From NCBI GenBank assembly GCA_014871385.1, contig CM026426.1:63965877-64029876 (forward strand): 64,000 nucleotides of DNA, given 5' to 3'. Shown piece after piece: positions 10,542 through 22,540 of the stretch. The notes under the pieces were generated by a model. The model saw only the letters and a program-made list of their open reading frames with translations. It ran no database searches and was not told the origin of the DNA. How positions within the stretch are numbered: position 1 is the stretch's first letter; every line of letters begins with the position of its first letter. Both the position numbers and the translations under genes were made by a program. Source of the stretch: Ceratodon purpureus (taxonomy: Eukaryota > Streptophyta > Bryopsida > Pseudoditrichales > Ditrichaceae).

Positions 10542-13058
10542 CTAAATAGCGCTCATGTCCCTGCAGTACGGGCTATTGCAGCAGCAGCTGAACCAGGAGT
10601 CTGATTTCTCTGAATCTTCGAAATTAATGCTGTAGTCCCAAGTCAGCTCCTCACCCACCTTCACTTCCTCTTTCGTGAAAAACGCAACCTGCTCACACAT
10701 TCAAACAGGAATGCGTCGTAAATCTGCAAAAAATGAAAATAACAATTGAAAGCATATTAGAAAATCGATAAACCGTACTCACATGATAGTATCGTGATTC
10801 CATAGAATCAATCTTCACCAGAATATCAATAAGATTTGCATCGTAACACCTGTAGAGCAACGAGAGCATGTATACACACCTTATTCATAGCATGTTCGAA
10901 CATAAAATTCAAAGAGATAGTTAAAAACACACGTATTACCTGTGGTTCAGGAAACGGGAGACGTTACCACACTTTGTAGCATCCAGACACAAGGCCTCGT
11001 CATCAGAGCGCCTATGTTCATTTCTCCAATCCGCATCTAGGTACATCGCAAACTTCGAATGGAATTGTCGAGTTGAGATCTCCTGGTTACTAACTATCTG
11101 GCCAACATATTCAAACACAAATGCACCCGGCGGGAGGTTCTCCAAAGTCCGAATACCCCACTCTTTCCTTGAGTTTGTCCAGAAGACCTGTACCACCGAA
11201 ATAGAACTTCAGGGAAACGATGAACGACAATTCACATAAACCAAAATAGCTCAGTCTGAATCCTCCTAAACCTATACAATTCCACAAACCTGTAGTCTCC
11301 TAGCTAAACCTTGTTGCACAACCCGGTTTGAGCAGTTCATGCGACATCCACAGTTCTTGCCACATTCCTTCAAAAATGTGCGGGATATATGGCCGCTGCA
11401 CCTTCCGTTTGCCAATGCCACACAATCAGATTCTTCGCAGTATTCGTAGACGTCCTCTACATCTGCCGCCTTCTCTCGTGTTGCCTTATCAATGACAACA
11501 AACATTTTAGAAAACCTTCCATTAGATAAAACAACCAAAATCACTCAGAAAAATATGAGATTATACCGTTTCAATGTAGTGTGGATGAAGTAGCCCATCT
11601 GCTTCGTATGGAGGTAGCCCCCCTTGGATAGCTGCACAGGGACAGCGCCTCTTCTTCGTTCCATAGGCCCGCCCACACTTCCACTTACAACGTTCATGAC
11701 TCTCGAAAATACCTTGCAACTTCAGATTTGCACTAGCATGACGTACGCTACATCTCACATATTTAAAGTGAGGGGGGCCAACCCGTGAACCTTCTATGCA
11801 CTGTAAGTCAACGGGGCACTTCTCAAGCCCCATGGAAAGATCAAATGAGAAGTTTCTTTTTTTCCGTGTCACAGGCCCCACGGATAGATCAAACGTAACT
11901 TTCTTTTTGTTCCCTGTTTCTCCCTGCATCAACTTATTAAACAGCGTTCAACCAACACACATACATCTGTAAGGGAGGAGGCCATTAAGTTAAAAAGCAG
12001 GGTCAATTCAGTCCAAGCCACCTAAAATCAATGGCTCTTTGCGATCCATACATATTGTGTGAGTGCCATCAACTGCCTGTGATGGCGCCCACGGCACCCT
12101 AAACCATGGAGCAGCAGTGCCAAAACCCCTAAACACATAACGACCTCAGTAGAACGTAAATTAATAAACAATATCCTATGCTTCCCTACGTCTCACTACC
12201 TCCTTCCTGTTCGTTTTACCTTTGCTGGTGTGAGCTGCTGGTCACCGTTGTTGGAGCCGTCCTCTTCATCTTCCTTGCCGGGCGAAGATATAGGTACGTC
12301 CACCTTCTGCCTCTTCTGCCCCTTCTTCGGACCCCTCTTTTTATTTTCAACCTCCTTCGCTAATCCATCCCCCCGAGTTTGTACCTTGTCCCCCTTTGCC
12401 ATGTTGCGTGTCGTGACCACCGTGGCCTTCAGAGTTGGAGTTGGAGTTACTTTCGCCACGGCTCTTGTCTTTACAGGTCCTTCGTTATCAGGTTCGCAGA
12501 CTTGAAACGGTGGAACCTTCCTCACGACTCCCTTATGGCCACATTCGGAGTCAGTTTCCTTTTCGCCCTCCCTCTTCAAAGATGAACCGCCCAGACCCTG
12601 CCCCCTCAATGTTGCAATCTCTGCCCTCAACTTGAGAACGACATCGTGTTGGTCACTCACGGTGGCTGAACCTCCACCACATGGGACTGCAACTCCTAGA
12701 TCTTCGGCAGCAACTTCATGGGGGGATGTGACATTCCGACGTCCATACTGAGCTCCACTAAACCATGCTCCACGTTGACCTCCTCGTCTCCAGATTGCAC
12801 TGCTGGAGCGACGTCTTTGCCACTTCCTGATCCGAGTTCAGCATCCAATGCTCGGGGAACTAGAGCCTGTACAGGACTATCCGGTTCATCGTGCGCATGG
12901 CGAGCACATCCCTTCACCTTGTCGGCTTCAGGCGTAATCTTAGCAGTGTCCTCTTCGAGATCTTCAACGTTACGGCCACGGCACTCCTCAATTCTTGGCT
13001 TCAAGCGCGAGTTCTTAGCCTGACTCGCCTCTCCAACACTCGAGACACTTGTACCCAT
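10542..13058 (-). CDS. SUVR-type SET-domain histone methyltransferase module, seven exons
   Basis: Exons read 13058..12220, 12076..12022, 11913..11567, 11484..11290, 11187..10940, 10849..10783 and 10688..10542, all with GT-AG borders and consistent phases. The first exon is a disordered, Lys/Glu-rich linker. Exon 3 holds a Cys-rich pre-SET region ending RCPCAAIQGG...ADGLL, a pattern seen in plant SUVR proteins. Exon 4 adds CGKNCGCRMNCSNRVVQ. The SET core follows with WGIRTLENLP, FLNHRCYDAN and GEELTWDY, then a post-SET CCCNSPYC. The catalytic NH.C and the Tyr of WDY are present, so the enzyme core looks intact; such proteins methylate histone H3 lysine 9. Exon 1 has a one-base gap at G6 12720-12725 (a seventh base restores the frame). 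The ATG at 13058 is preceded in frame by TAG 13083-13085, beyond which the RING module continues. Confidence 0.8.
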
Positions 13059-13082
13059 GGAGAGAGGCCCCGAAGGCAGTGG

Positions 13083-15333
13083 CTAGGATGAACCTGCAAA
13101 AATACACGATCCACACATACTAAATCCTTTATTCAAACCAAAAAGTAAAAAAATATCTCAGCGGGGTATTCGATTTCACCACTGAAGTACTAACTATACT
13201 ACATGGTAGTATGGAACACAACTTCTGAAAGTCCGTACACTTATTCGAGGTGTATTCCCATACTCCAAGTATATCATACTTTTTTATAGTACATAATAAT
13301 AAGGTATGAACCTATACTGAAATAGACAAGCCCACATATACTATAGGTGTGTTCGGTAACATTTAAGTACATCTCAATATACCCCAGTACACTAAGCAAG
13401 ATCTCAGCCTACACTTGAGCAGACAGTGTCTTATACTTAAGGTGTGTTCGTTTACTCAATAGTCCAACATCTGATATACTGTAGTACAGTAAGTATGGTC
13501 TGACCCTATACTTAACTAGAGAGTAATACACTATCTTCTCACATTGGATACTCTAGCATACTTAAAACATACATAACTGACTGCTAGAAGTCTATACGTG
13601 AGTTCATGTAGGGTACAATACCAGATTTTTCCCTATCCTAAGACTTACAATTAACACATCCGAATTGACTCCACCCTGTATGACCCTAAACCACATAGTA
13701 TGTCTTGCACTATTGTTTAATACTACATGAATGTCATGTATACTGCATACAATATCTGTAGTATGTTATACAACCAAAAAACGGGAGAAGTATGATAAGG
13801 TAGGACATCTCACCAATGTCCGGGAGTTTACCCTTTGCAATTGTGGTCCTCTTGGTGATCACATGTTGCCGCTGCACCTCACAGTCCAGCTCCTCTGCCT
13901 TTTCTCCAATGGCAGCGTGGGGCTCAACAAAACCAAAACTCTTATACCAATTAGGGTGCACTATGGATTCACAAGATTTCTCCTTACATTTCCACGAAGT
14001 CCTAAACCATGTAATTGCACACCTCGGGTGGTACAAGTGTCTACAGCTACACACAAGAAAGTCACTAAATGTGAAAGGAAGGTCACAAACTACACACTTT
14101 GCAATTTTAATGTAACCATTATCATCCTTGGGGAATGAAATGGAGGATGTGATAGGGTGAAAGTGAAGTGCAAATCCAGACTGACCCCTCTTCAACGAGT
14201 TTAATTGAGAGGTTAGAGAGACTAACTGACCCTGCAAGAAATCCGTCCTCTTCACCAAGCTCTCATGCTTGTCCACCTTCACTGACAATTTAGAGGAGGT
14301 GCTCGCAAAATCAGCCTGCTGCAACGCCAACGTGGTGTTAAAAAACTCCAACGTCGTCTTCAGATTCCTTGCTTCAGCTCCATCTGGATTAGCTGCGATC
14401 TTGGCCCGGCAGTCTTCACATGTCTGCCCCATTGTTCCTAATGCCATGCGCATGCTCTCAACCTTTTTGCACATGTCCTCCTTCTCCTTCAGCGCTTCAT
14501 CCACATCCGTCTTGATACACTTCAGCTCCATGCGGATGACAGCCAACAATTCGACGATCTCTGATTTCCTCTGGCTAATGTTCACATTAGCTTCTCCAAC
14601 CCTACGAGCGACTGGTACTGCTAGACTCTCCATAGCCTCAATCTTCACCACATAGATCCCCTGCAGCAGACCTCTAAACCGTAATCAGAAACTGATAGAA
14701 ACCGCAAAACCCGAAACAATATAAACACACTATAAAGTCTTGAAAATTTATATAATCACAAGGTTTAATGATCAAAGTATACCTGTAGTAGGTCGTCCAG
14801 ACTCTCCTCAGCTGCCACCTCTTCGAAGGTCTTATCCGTGAGGTTCGCCTTAGATTGCAAAGCAGTGACCATTTTTTTTCTCCACGCAGTACGCTGGTTG
14901 CAATTAGTTTGAAGCGCAAAGGCAGCCCAGCTGACATTCAGCTTCTTCACAACATCCGCCACAATCCCAATGGCGAAGTCCTTGCCAATAATTTTGTTCT
15001 TGGGACCGTGGGGATGTTGATAGACCACAGGGTAAATTCTCTGGATGGCAGTCTTCACTTCTAAATTCTTGCAATCCCCAAAAAAGAATCCACTCTTACC
15101 TTTCTGGGCTCCGAAAACTGCCTCCAGCTCATTCCGTTTTATCACCACTGTATCGGGTTCATTTTTTTGGCGGACAATCCAAACTTGTCACAGAAATCCT
15201 CCAAAGTGAATGGCGGAGGGGGCCTACCTCTCCTCAACACAGATATCCTATCCTCTACGTCATCTAACGCTACAGTAGAGTCGGGGTCGTCTTCACTCTC
15301 CCGAGCTCCTGGTCTGCTCTTCCGCTTCCCCAT
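13083..15333 (-). CDS. Coiled-coil RING-finger protein, in frame with the SET module downstream
   Basis: Exon 15333..14783 starts at ATG 15333. It needs one extra base at T7 15162-15168 to join a basic N-terminus to a helical domain containing ELEAVFG, EVKTAIQRIYP and NVSWAAF. Exon 14660..13814 encodes a long coiled coil (about residues 200-340). A RING-like finger follows near residues 373-414 with C-x2-C, CSC, H-x2-H-x2-C and C-x4-C. Its donor at 13814 leaves one base that joins acceptor 13093 in phase, adding Gly-Ser-Ser before TAG 13083. The same frame then runs into the SET exon. Either this is a separate 470-residue RING protein or the N-terminal half of a RING-SET fusion of about 1100 residues. 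Relatives are at 38590..40067 and 43662..46977. RING fingers usually carry E3 ubiquitin ligase activity; that is not shown here. Confidence 0.7.
13094..13813 (-). other. Large intron, rich in TATACT words
   Basis: A 720-bp intron between the RING exon and the SET exon, with donor ATTG|GTGAGA and acceptor TTTTTGCAG. It contains many near-copies of AGTATACTT and GTGTTCG, for example at 13315-13370 and 13430-13500. These suggest an old short repeat element inserted in the intron. No coding frame was found. Confidence 0.5.
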
Positions 15334-16282
15334 GGCCAACTATCCGAACTCCACCCTAAACCCCCCAAACTCCTCCAGCACTGCCTCAGGGTCGAGCAAC
15401 CTCCAACCTGTCAACCACCTCCAGCGAATAACTTCGGTAACTTATAACCCTGAACTCCGCTCAAACCCCAAACTCGCCCATAGCCGCAACTTCAGAACAA
15501 TGTTATTCAAGACCCTAAACTCTAGAATGAAATGAAAAAAACAACAAACATTTACAAATATGGGAGCAAACTGCCTATAACTCTATCGATGACAGACTCC
15601 CTCGCAATGCAATAACTATGTTACTCGTCTAAGACCAAGAAAATCATCAAGAAACCAAAAGTTAAAAAACTTACTTGTTGTTAATCAAGCTTTGCGGCAG
15701 CGAGCGACCTATGGTTGCAACATCTTCAGCGAGCAGCAATCACGCAAACCGCCTCCTTTGCTAGCCTCCTGAACTAGCAAGATGTACCCAGGGTACCCTA
15801 AATTTTAATAAGTGAAGCGAAACCCTCAGCACCTCACCAAACCAATGCAAATCGCACCGGAGTGCCACAACGCACACCTTGGGAGCTCGGATGCGCCATG
15901 GCCAAGGATCGAGGGCTTCTCCAAAAAATTCATTGCCGCAGCAAGAGGCGCGCGAGACAGCAGGGAGACGAACATGGCGCCCCCGGGAGATTTCGAACCC
16001 TACCCGCCGAGCTTTCCCCCCACGCTGCGATTTCCCGCTATCCATCCGCCACGTGTTGAGCCCTGACATGCCCACCCACGTCAATATCATATACCTTGTA
16101 GTACAGCATATACCCACTGGTTTTGCCCATTTTGTGCCCGGTTTAGTGTACATTCACCCTAAGAGGGGACATTCTTTGTAAGTGGTTTACTACCACAATT
16201 TTGCAATACTTTTCAATAAACATTGCACTTTCCAATTGCCCTCTCCTGCAATACATGCCCTCTCTTGTGATGTTGCCCGAGG
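15334..16282. other. Upstream region of the RING-SET gene
   Basis: No convincing gene. CCTAAACCCCCCAAAC and CCCTAAAC motifs near 15355-15365 and 15511 are telo-box-like. The overlapping ORFs on both strands at 15760-16180 have no recognisable protein character. Confidence 0.45.
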
Positions 16283-16612
16283 TCACTCTTTCCCTTCTAA
16301 CGTGCAGCGCTCGCGCCCGACCGCCGGCCTCCGATGCAGCGCACTCGCCCGAACGCACGCGCCCGATTCAGGCTCGCGCCCGCATGACCGCGCCCGATAA
16401 CTGTGGTCGCGACCGTCAACTGGATCGCGCCCGCCGCAACGCTTGCGCTCGTTTGCACGCCCACGCGCCCGGCCGAAACAATGCACGCGCCCTCGCTCTC
16501 CCGCACTCCCGCAGGCGTACGTGACATCGCGTTTGCGCGGATGCTCGCGCCCGTCAAACTGCTCGCGCCCACATGCACTCGCCCGTAATCGCGCTCGCGC
16601 CCGCACTAATTC
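16283..16612 (-). repeat. GC-rich degenerate tandem array, core CGCGCCC (GGGCGCG on the minus strand)
   Basis: About 330 bp of imperfect repeats around CTCGCGCCCG and GCGCCCGAT. Read on the minus strand, the core is the same GGGCGCG word as in the array at 2881-3225. It lies upstream of the minus-strand RING-SET gene, so both arrays have the same orientation relative to the gene they precede. Confidence 0.85.
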
Positions 16613-16913
16613 AGCGCAAGGTAAATTCGTTTTACCCTTACCGTGAGTCAACTCGTCAACGCCCTTATGTGACGGACACGGGGGTGTGTCTTGTCACCAT
16701 GACAGACTAACCTACTAACGGACGGTCGGTCTGTTATGACAACCTTGGTAGCCGATCGAGTGTTTGATTTAGCTCTGTGATTAGGTGCTCTTGTAAGAAG
16801 GCATCCCGGTTAACATCTTCTTGTATCATAATAATGTGTCGTTGCAATGTCTCGGGGAGGTCAACTCCACACCTCCTTTGAGGAGTAGGAGCTGGTGTCA
16901 CAGGAACGGATGT

Positions 16914-17260
16914 CTAATCCCCTAATGGTGTTGAATCCTCTATTGGCGCAGTGTTTTGAACTTGACGAGGCGTCAGCAGTTGATGTAACCCTCCATTAAC
17001 CATACCTGCCATTATTCGACAATATCTAGTAATAGTCCCCCCCTACAATTTGAGGATGCATCATCATAACGACCTTCACATGATGTTTGCACATGTTCCC
17101 ACGTTGCGCCCAAATACAATTACAAACACTCCATTCACATCCTGGATTGTACACAGTCTACCGTATATGACGGTGCGTAGTAGACGTAACCATGGCAGTG
17201 TCACCATCGATCCTCCGTCTCCATATCCAAGACCATGCTGGACCCCCCCATACGACCCAC
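16914..17260 (-). pseudogene. 3' remnant of a Mutator-like (MULE) transposase, SWIM zinc finger
   Basis: The minus strand reads a SWIM-type zinc finger: CNCIWAQRGN followed by CKHHVKV (C-x-C...C-x-H). It is preceded by HRHIR, a TAG where the relative has Tyr, and then VYNPG. C7 at 17037-17043 is one base too long. Removing one base extends the frame through ITRYCRIMAGMVNGG to TAG 16914. The order and wording closely match the MULE at 60726-64000 (HRHIRYVVHNPG, CNCIWAQRGN). SWIM fingers sit at the C-terminus of MULE transposases. The catalytic part is absent: upstream the sequence turns into telomere-like repeats at about 17313. Confidence 0.7.
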
Positions 17261-17312
17261 GAGGTCGACCTAAACTGACAAGTTTGAACCTCTTGCTAAG
17301 CATGTTATACCG

Positions 17313-17330
17313 AAACCCTAAACCCTAAAA
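17313..17330. repeat. Interstitial telomere-type repeat
   Basis: Two and a half tandem units of AAACCCT followed by AAAA. It abuts the broken 5' side of the MULE remnant, so it may mark a repaired break, or simply be a telo-box. Confidence 0.5.
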
Positions 17331-17846
17331 TCGAAACACTGAAGACCGTAGGTGACATTACTAGTCTCCTTTTGACCTGACCCGTATCTTTACGTGCACG
17401 CTAAACCTCTGCAAGAACGGACCGGCACAAGCGTGATCTAAAAAACATGCTCTTATTAGTAAATCGATTACATTCACGAACAAAGAAACACCGGACAGTG
17501 TAAACAGACAACAATAAGACTAGACAATCCTAATCCTATTCAAAACCCTAATCGCGAGGGAGGTGAGAGACGAGACAGAGACGACTGACGTTGCATGACG
17601 TCATCTTTTCTGGGCACGGTCAGTCAGAGGAATCTAGTGTCACAGATCTGGGTAGTGTTTAGTGTCACGCGATCCTCGATTTTCGCGACACTGGTAGTTA
17701 CCGAGGGGGAAAGTTACCGGCGATGGGAAGTGCGGGGAAAATCGGGCCGTCCACGGTGGCGGGCCACGGTGGAGGCCGAGGCGCGCCGTCCCGTATCCTT
17801 CCTTACATGGTATTTAGCGTTCTCCAATCGGACAAAGCATTTCCAG

Positions 17847-18660
17847 CTATTGGACGCGCTGAAACAGTTCAGTGACGTAGGCGTGGTACTTTGGTCCGTC
17901 ATCCTCACGAAAATTCGTATCCCTTGTACCGCCCTCTACAATTTCCACAGCCGGGCCACAACGCGCAGCCACTTCCAACTTGTCGCAAATTTCCTTGCTG
18001 CTCGGATCGCTTGGCACGAAGCCGTCATTGTTGAGCATCATGCAGACGCGGAACCAATCCCCCACTCCGCCTTTGTCCTTGCCATGTCTCTTACGATTCC
18101 AATCCAAGAAATGTCTGATTAAACGCAAACCCTCGTTGCACACTACTTCAGTATCTTCCCCCGAGCGCCCTGATGAACTACACGATTGAATTCAGACTAA
18201 ATCCGTGTATGTATGGCTGGTAGAGTGCAGCGCAGTAATGGACGCGTTAATTGTGCAGGTTTGTCGAAGTAAAGCCGCGGCCGTAACCTGGTTTATGGCA
18301 ATCGAACGCTTTTGCCGTCTTAGGATCTTCAGCATCCGGCGCAATGATTAGGAAGATTGCATCCATGATATGTGCGCTCAAGGAGTCTACATCGAACCCC
18401 TGAACCGCGGGGTTCCAAATGCAGAACGCTCATATTCAAAGCCCAACGACGAAGTTGAATTTTTTTTTTTCAACCGCACAGGTACTGTTCGCGTTGCTTG
18501 CCATTCAGCGGACAATCAACGTAAAGCAGGATTGGTTCATTCTAAATGGCCCTCTGTATTTAGAGCTACGAAATATGTAGTTGTCGAGAGCATTAATCGT
18601 ATGAGTGGCGCGATCAGGATAACAAACAACGGACTCTGAGAATGCAGGGGCGGCCTGGAT
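17847..18660 (-). pseudogene. Degenerate coding stretch of unknown family
   Basis: From about 18640 to 17847 the minus strand shows protein-like frames interrupted by stops: YPDRATHTINALDNY, then QGFDVDSLSAHIMDAIFLI, then LRLIRHFLDWN...GDWFRVCMML and DNGFV-like text, to a TAG at 17847. The pieces sit in different frames or are separated by TGA, TAG or TAA. The last open part (18143-17847) is 98 codons. No family is recognised. They lie downstream of the Cys-rich exon at 18955..19551 on the same strand and may be its remaining exons. Confidence 0.35.
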
Positions 18661-18954
18661 TATGAATCCATTTTAGCTGAACACGGTCCGTACCTGACCC
18701 GTGTGTATAACACGTGATCCATATTAATAGCTTGATTATCATTGCGTGTTTAATGGTAAACGGTGAATGATACAGATGATTGTGTGCACCATTAAATGAT
18801 ATTGTAGTAAATCTGCAATGCAGCCTCTTCAGACTCTACTGTTGGCATTTCAAAAGTATCTCCTTCCAGACTAATTTCGATTGTACTGAACTAAACCCAC
18901 GCAGGGCCGTCAATCCATACTACCTGCATCTATCCCTGCGTTTTGGGGTGGTTC

Positions 18955-19551
18955 CTAATCAACCTGAGTAGTAGCCAAAGCAGGCCTGAAGGAAATGCCT
19001 TGCGTTTTTTGCGTTAAGGCAGCTGAATCCTCATCATCTTCCCAATAAGAGTCTGAACCCGACACTCTTGACCGATCTATGGTACATTCCGTAGAAGAAT
19101 CCTCGCTCTCCCTTGACGTGAATCCCGCCTCTACACGTTTCGTTAGATTAACGATGACCGAATCGCCAGGACTGCGCCGCTCTAATATAACGTCCGTGTC
19201 CTCGCCGTTTCCTAGCTGCGTGCACTGGTCACAGAACCAAGCGTCCCAAGCCACTCTTTTATAAGGATTACATTGGCAAGTGCGCCGCCGACTCCGTATC
19301 TTCTCTGCAAGACCAAGGTACCGCTCTTTCCTCCTGGGAGTACACTAACAGTGTTGCGGGGTTCGAAGCTACGTGAGCTAGTAGCATCTACCGCACACAC
19401 ATGCGCAGGCCTCGTGCATTCCGAATGCATTCTCCTTGAATTCTAACTCCATGCAGTCTAACAACCAAGGAGATAATTGGCATCGGTTGAGGTCATGTTC
19501 TGCCCGCCATAGCTCGTCAAGGGAGGAGGCTACCGACCCGGGACACTCCAT
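18955..19551 (-). CDS. Cys-rich putative zinc-finger protein exon, broken
   Basis: From ATG 19551 one frame reads a leucine-rich N-terminus (SLDELWRAEHDLNRCQ) and a CACVCGRC cluster. Three TAG codons fall within about 20 codons, then come RRKERYLGLAEKIRSRRR and a second Cys group CQC...WFCDQC, then an acidic Ser-rich tail. The reading closes at TTQ|GTTGATTAG near 18971, a possible donor. The three stops may lie in a small intron (about 19400-19345), but no phase-consistent pair of sites was found. Two Cys clusters suggest a zinc-binding chromatin protein; no named family is claimed. Confidence 0.4.
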
Positions 19552-19695
19552 ATCTACACTTCCACACTAAGATGTGTGAGTGGAATACCTCGGAGATGGC
19601 TATTTCCCCCGTAGTGAGAGCCTACGTGGCCGGTTCGCGCGCTGGACCGGGCCCTTGACCCGTGCCCCGCCCCGGTTTTACCCCGCCGCCGGTAC

Positions 19696-19714
19696 GCGGG
19701 GTAATTTACCCCGC
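19696..19714. repeat. Perfect 9-bp palindrome
   Basis: GCGGGGTAA, one base, TTACCCCGC. It sits in a short GC-rich island (19600-19740) otherwise without genes, and could be a protein-binding site or the residue of an excised element. Confidence 0.5.
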
Positions 19715-20640
19715 ATTTTAAAGCTCGCCCGTCGGAACACTAGCGTGTGTCCCGAGGGCATGCGTTCCCCTCCTCTCGAGACATTGGGCATGTCATGGCC
19801 ATTATGGCCCGCATGCCATGGCCATTGAAGCCCCCCATGCACCACCCCCGTGACACTGCCTTCGCATTAGGGTTTATGGTTCACTTTTTCCTGTTTGTGG
19901 TCGTCGTTTAAGGAGAGCCGAGACCGCACTGAATCCACGCCAGTGTTGATTCTACGATCTACTTGCATTATGTTGTAAATGCGACGAAATAGTAGAGGTG
20001 GCGTCAGCGTTGACCTTGGCATCGAGTGACTTAGAAAACAGAGAGATCGGGATACAACTTTGTCGGGACTAGAGGTTCAGCATCATGGCAACGGAGTATG
20101 ACTTCAGTGCAAGGAAAGGGAAGTTCACGGCTGAAACGTATTGGAGAGGAGACGTGCAATATATCAACCACGACAACATACGTGGTGAGCATTAGTAACC
20201 TGTCCCGCAAGGGCACCTACCTTGCTCCTTTGTTCTTAGGGTTCTTTAGAATCTGCCGAGGTCGTCCGGGTTAGGGTGAATCCTGTTTGTCTTACGGTTG
20301 ACACTTAGGACTTCAGTCCGATGTGTGTCTCGTACAAGGAATCTGGAATGTGTTGGCAATGTCTCCAATAGGGTTAAGGGTTTTTATGTTTTCTGTCATT
20401 ACATACGAGCCATAATGTTATGGTTGAACTCCAGGTTAGGGTGTGAGGTACATGTGCACATGTGGAGTTGCTTATTCAGACCTCTGCTTAGAGCCGCAAA
20501 CGGCTCAACGTCTTCGAGGTACGTCTTTTTCTTATTCGATTGAAGACTCAGTTCTATCCTGAAGTTTCAGCCATGGGTTTTTCTCTTCCCACTATTGGCT
20601 TTGGGTAATGTCTGCTCATTTCTATTTAAGATTAACAGGG
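19715..20640. other. Gene-free interval
   Basis: No convincing coding frame. Contains a GTGACAC word and several TTAGGGT-like words (19867, 20365, 20438), and precedes the first Ulp1-type element. Confidence 0.4.
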
Positions 20641-22540
20641 GATGTTGACGTGGGTCACGGCCACTCAGTCGAAGGCATTGCAGGATTACGCTGCTCACAG
20701 TGCAGATGACTTCGACGAGGCTTGGAGGATAACGACATATCCTGAATGGGCGTTGCAAGCCAAGTAGTGGGCAGGTACTTTGTTGAGGAGGGAGGATCGG
20801 GATCTGGAATGAATTGCAAGTGTAGAGACACGGACTGGAAGAGCGGAAGTACTCTCCCTAAGGAAGATGATGCGTGACACTGCAAACAGACTTCCAAGGG
20901 CTGCTGGGGATGAGGACAGTACTAGGTGGGAAACGCGCGAGGGGGACGGGGAAGGAGTAAGAGGGGGGGCTCGCATGGACACTTCCAACCAGCAGGAATG
21001 TGGACATGGAGTGACACTCCCGTGAGAGAGAGTCGCTGACTTTAGTGCCCTGCTTGCCATCCCCCACCAACTCTGTGTCACGAGAAAGGATGGGACTTCA
21101 GGAGTCACGCCCACGGCGGAACAAATGACTGTGGAACGTTTGTTGTCAACCCGCCTAGAGAGGTGGAACAGGGGAGGTGGCCCAGAGAAGTGTCCCGAGG
21201 AAATTGACGTGGACGAGGTGCTTTGCATTTCGGCTGGGCATTGCAGGGGAGAAGGTACCTCTTTGATGCAGACTGGAAGTGGGGGTGAGAGGTCCGGACT
21301 TCCTCATCAAAACGAGGGAACTCAGGTTGGGACGAAGGCAAATGGAGCTTCCAAATGGCCGGCAGAGGAAGCTAGTCTTGCGGACTGGACGGGCGGGGTA
21401 AGGTCGCCAAGGACAGAGTCGAGAGTGCTGAGGACATGTAGCGACGTGGAAACAAAGGAAAACGACATGGGAGACAAAGAGGATAGGAGCTTGGTGGAGG
21501 TGTACGACTACTTACAGTTGGATAAGCTACTGGCGCAGTTGCCGGCCAAGGGAGACGGTACCTCCTGGAAACCAGAGACCGTGTTCTATAGTCATTGTAA
21601 GAAGGAGATTGAGGTCTCGCATAGGGTCATCAGGGGATTGAAGAGGCTTAAGACCCACCTGGGGAATGATTTAATGGACTTCGTGATGTCATGAGTATAC
21701 CTTACATACGCGGGTAAGCAACGTCACGAAATACATATCATCAGTTCACGGGTTAGCACGCATTGGCAAGGCTCGGTACACAACAATGCAGATCTGCGGA
21801 AGTTTGGTGCAACGTGGCTGCAGCCGCCGCCGGGGATAGATGTGACGCAGGTGAAGGATCTTATTCTGCCCTGGGTTTGCGGTGGGCACTAATCCGTCCT
21901 AGTGTTCCAGTGTGGAGCCTTCCTCCATATAGACTCTAGTGCCGGCAGATGCCACCATCCAAATGGAGAGCACTCCGACTTTGTGTGATGGATCTCTACT
22001 GCGTGGCTCCGTCTTCGAGGACTGCAAGGCGACCCTGTGGAGAATGTCGTCTCCGTACCGATGTTTCAACAACCAGAGGACTACAAATGCGGACATCTTA
22101 GCATTCAAAATGTCATTCTATATCTAAAGGTAATAAGGTTTTGCCGTTGACAACATCTTTTACTGTCTTCGTCTTAGCATCCTCCCATGCCCATGACATA
22201 GTTGAAATTGCTGTGACATTAGAAGCTCACTTGTGTGGGGGTGCTGCGGGAATGTTTTTATTTAGTACCGGACTAAGATATCAACGTCAGTCGAAGGATA
22301 CGAGGCTCTGCTGAAGCCAACCAATGCAAAGGAGATGAACATCAAGATTCTGGTCCTGCTGTCGAAGGAAATGAGCCCCACTGCCCATGACAAGCGTTTA
22401 CCGCCTCCATTCTGCTCGCTTGTGTGTGCAGATCCACATTCTGGAGAGTCTCCTCTGCTACTGATGGATGGAGAGAGAGCCGCAATCTCTACTACTGAGG
22501 ACCGGAACCCTTGACTTTCAGGGAGGAGATACTCTGTACA
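20641..22540 (+). pseudogene. Ulp1-like protease element 1, 5'-truncated and broken
   Basis: Starts after ATTAACAG at 20640 with a segment containing ALQDYAAHSADDFDEAW. This matches ALQDHAAMSS..FDQSW in element 2 at about 29296. A linker (21125-21480) leads into a C48-type protease domain. It retains His at 21887-21889 (CGGH), Asp in HIDSS near 21931 and the Cys in CGHLSIQN near 22090, which are the positions of the His-Asp-Cys triad. Stops TGA 21692, TAA 21890 and TGA 21986 interrupt one continuous frame; the aligned residues in element 2 are Arg, Trp and probably Arg. A donor AAG|GTAATA at 22129 matches the one in element 2. A further exon with NIKILVLLSKEMSPTAHD (about 22330) aligns with NVEMMVLLAKELDPSVRD. 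Ulp1-like domains are known cargo of plant MULEs. Confidence 0.65.

Noticed and set aside
16201..16651. Overlapping ORFs in the second GGGCGCG array
   Set aside because: Same reason: repeat-derived Arg/Ala/Pro text on both strands.
21125..21341. Minus-strand ORFs opposite Ulp1 element 1
   Set aside because: Shadow frames. The plus strand carries the paralogous protease text.
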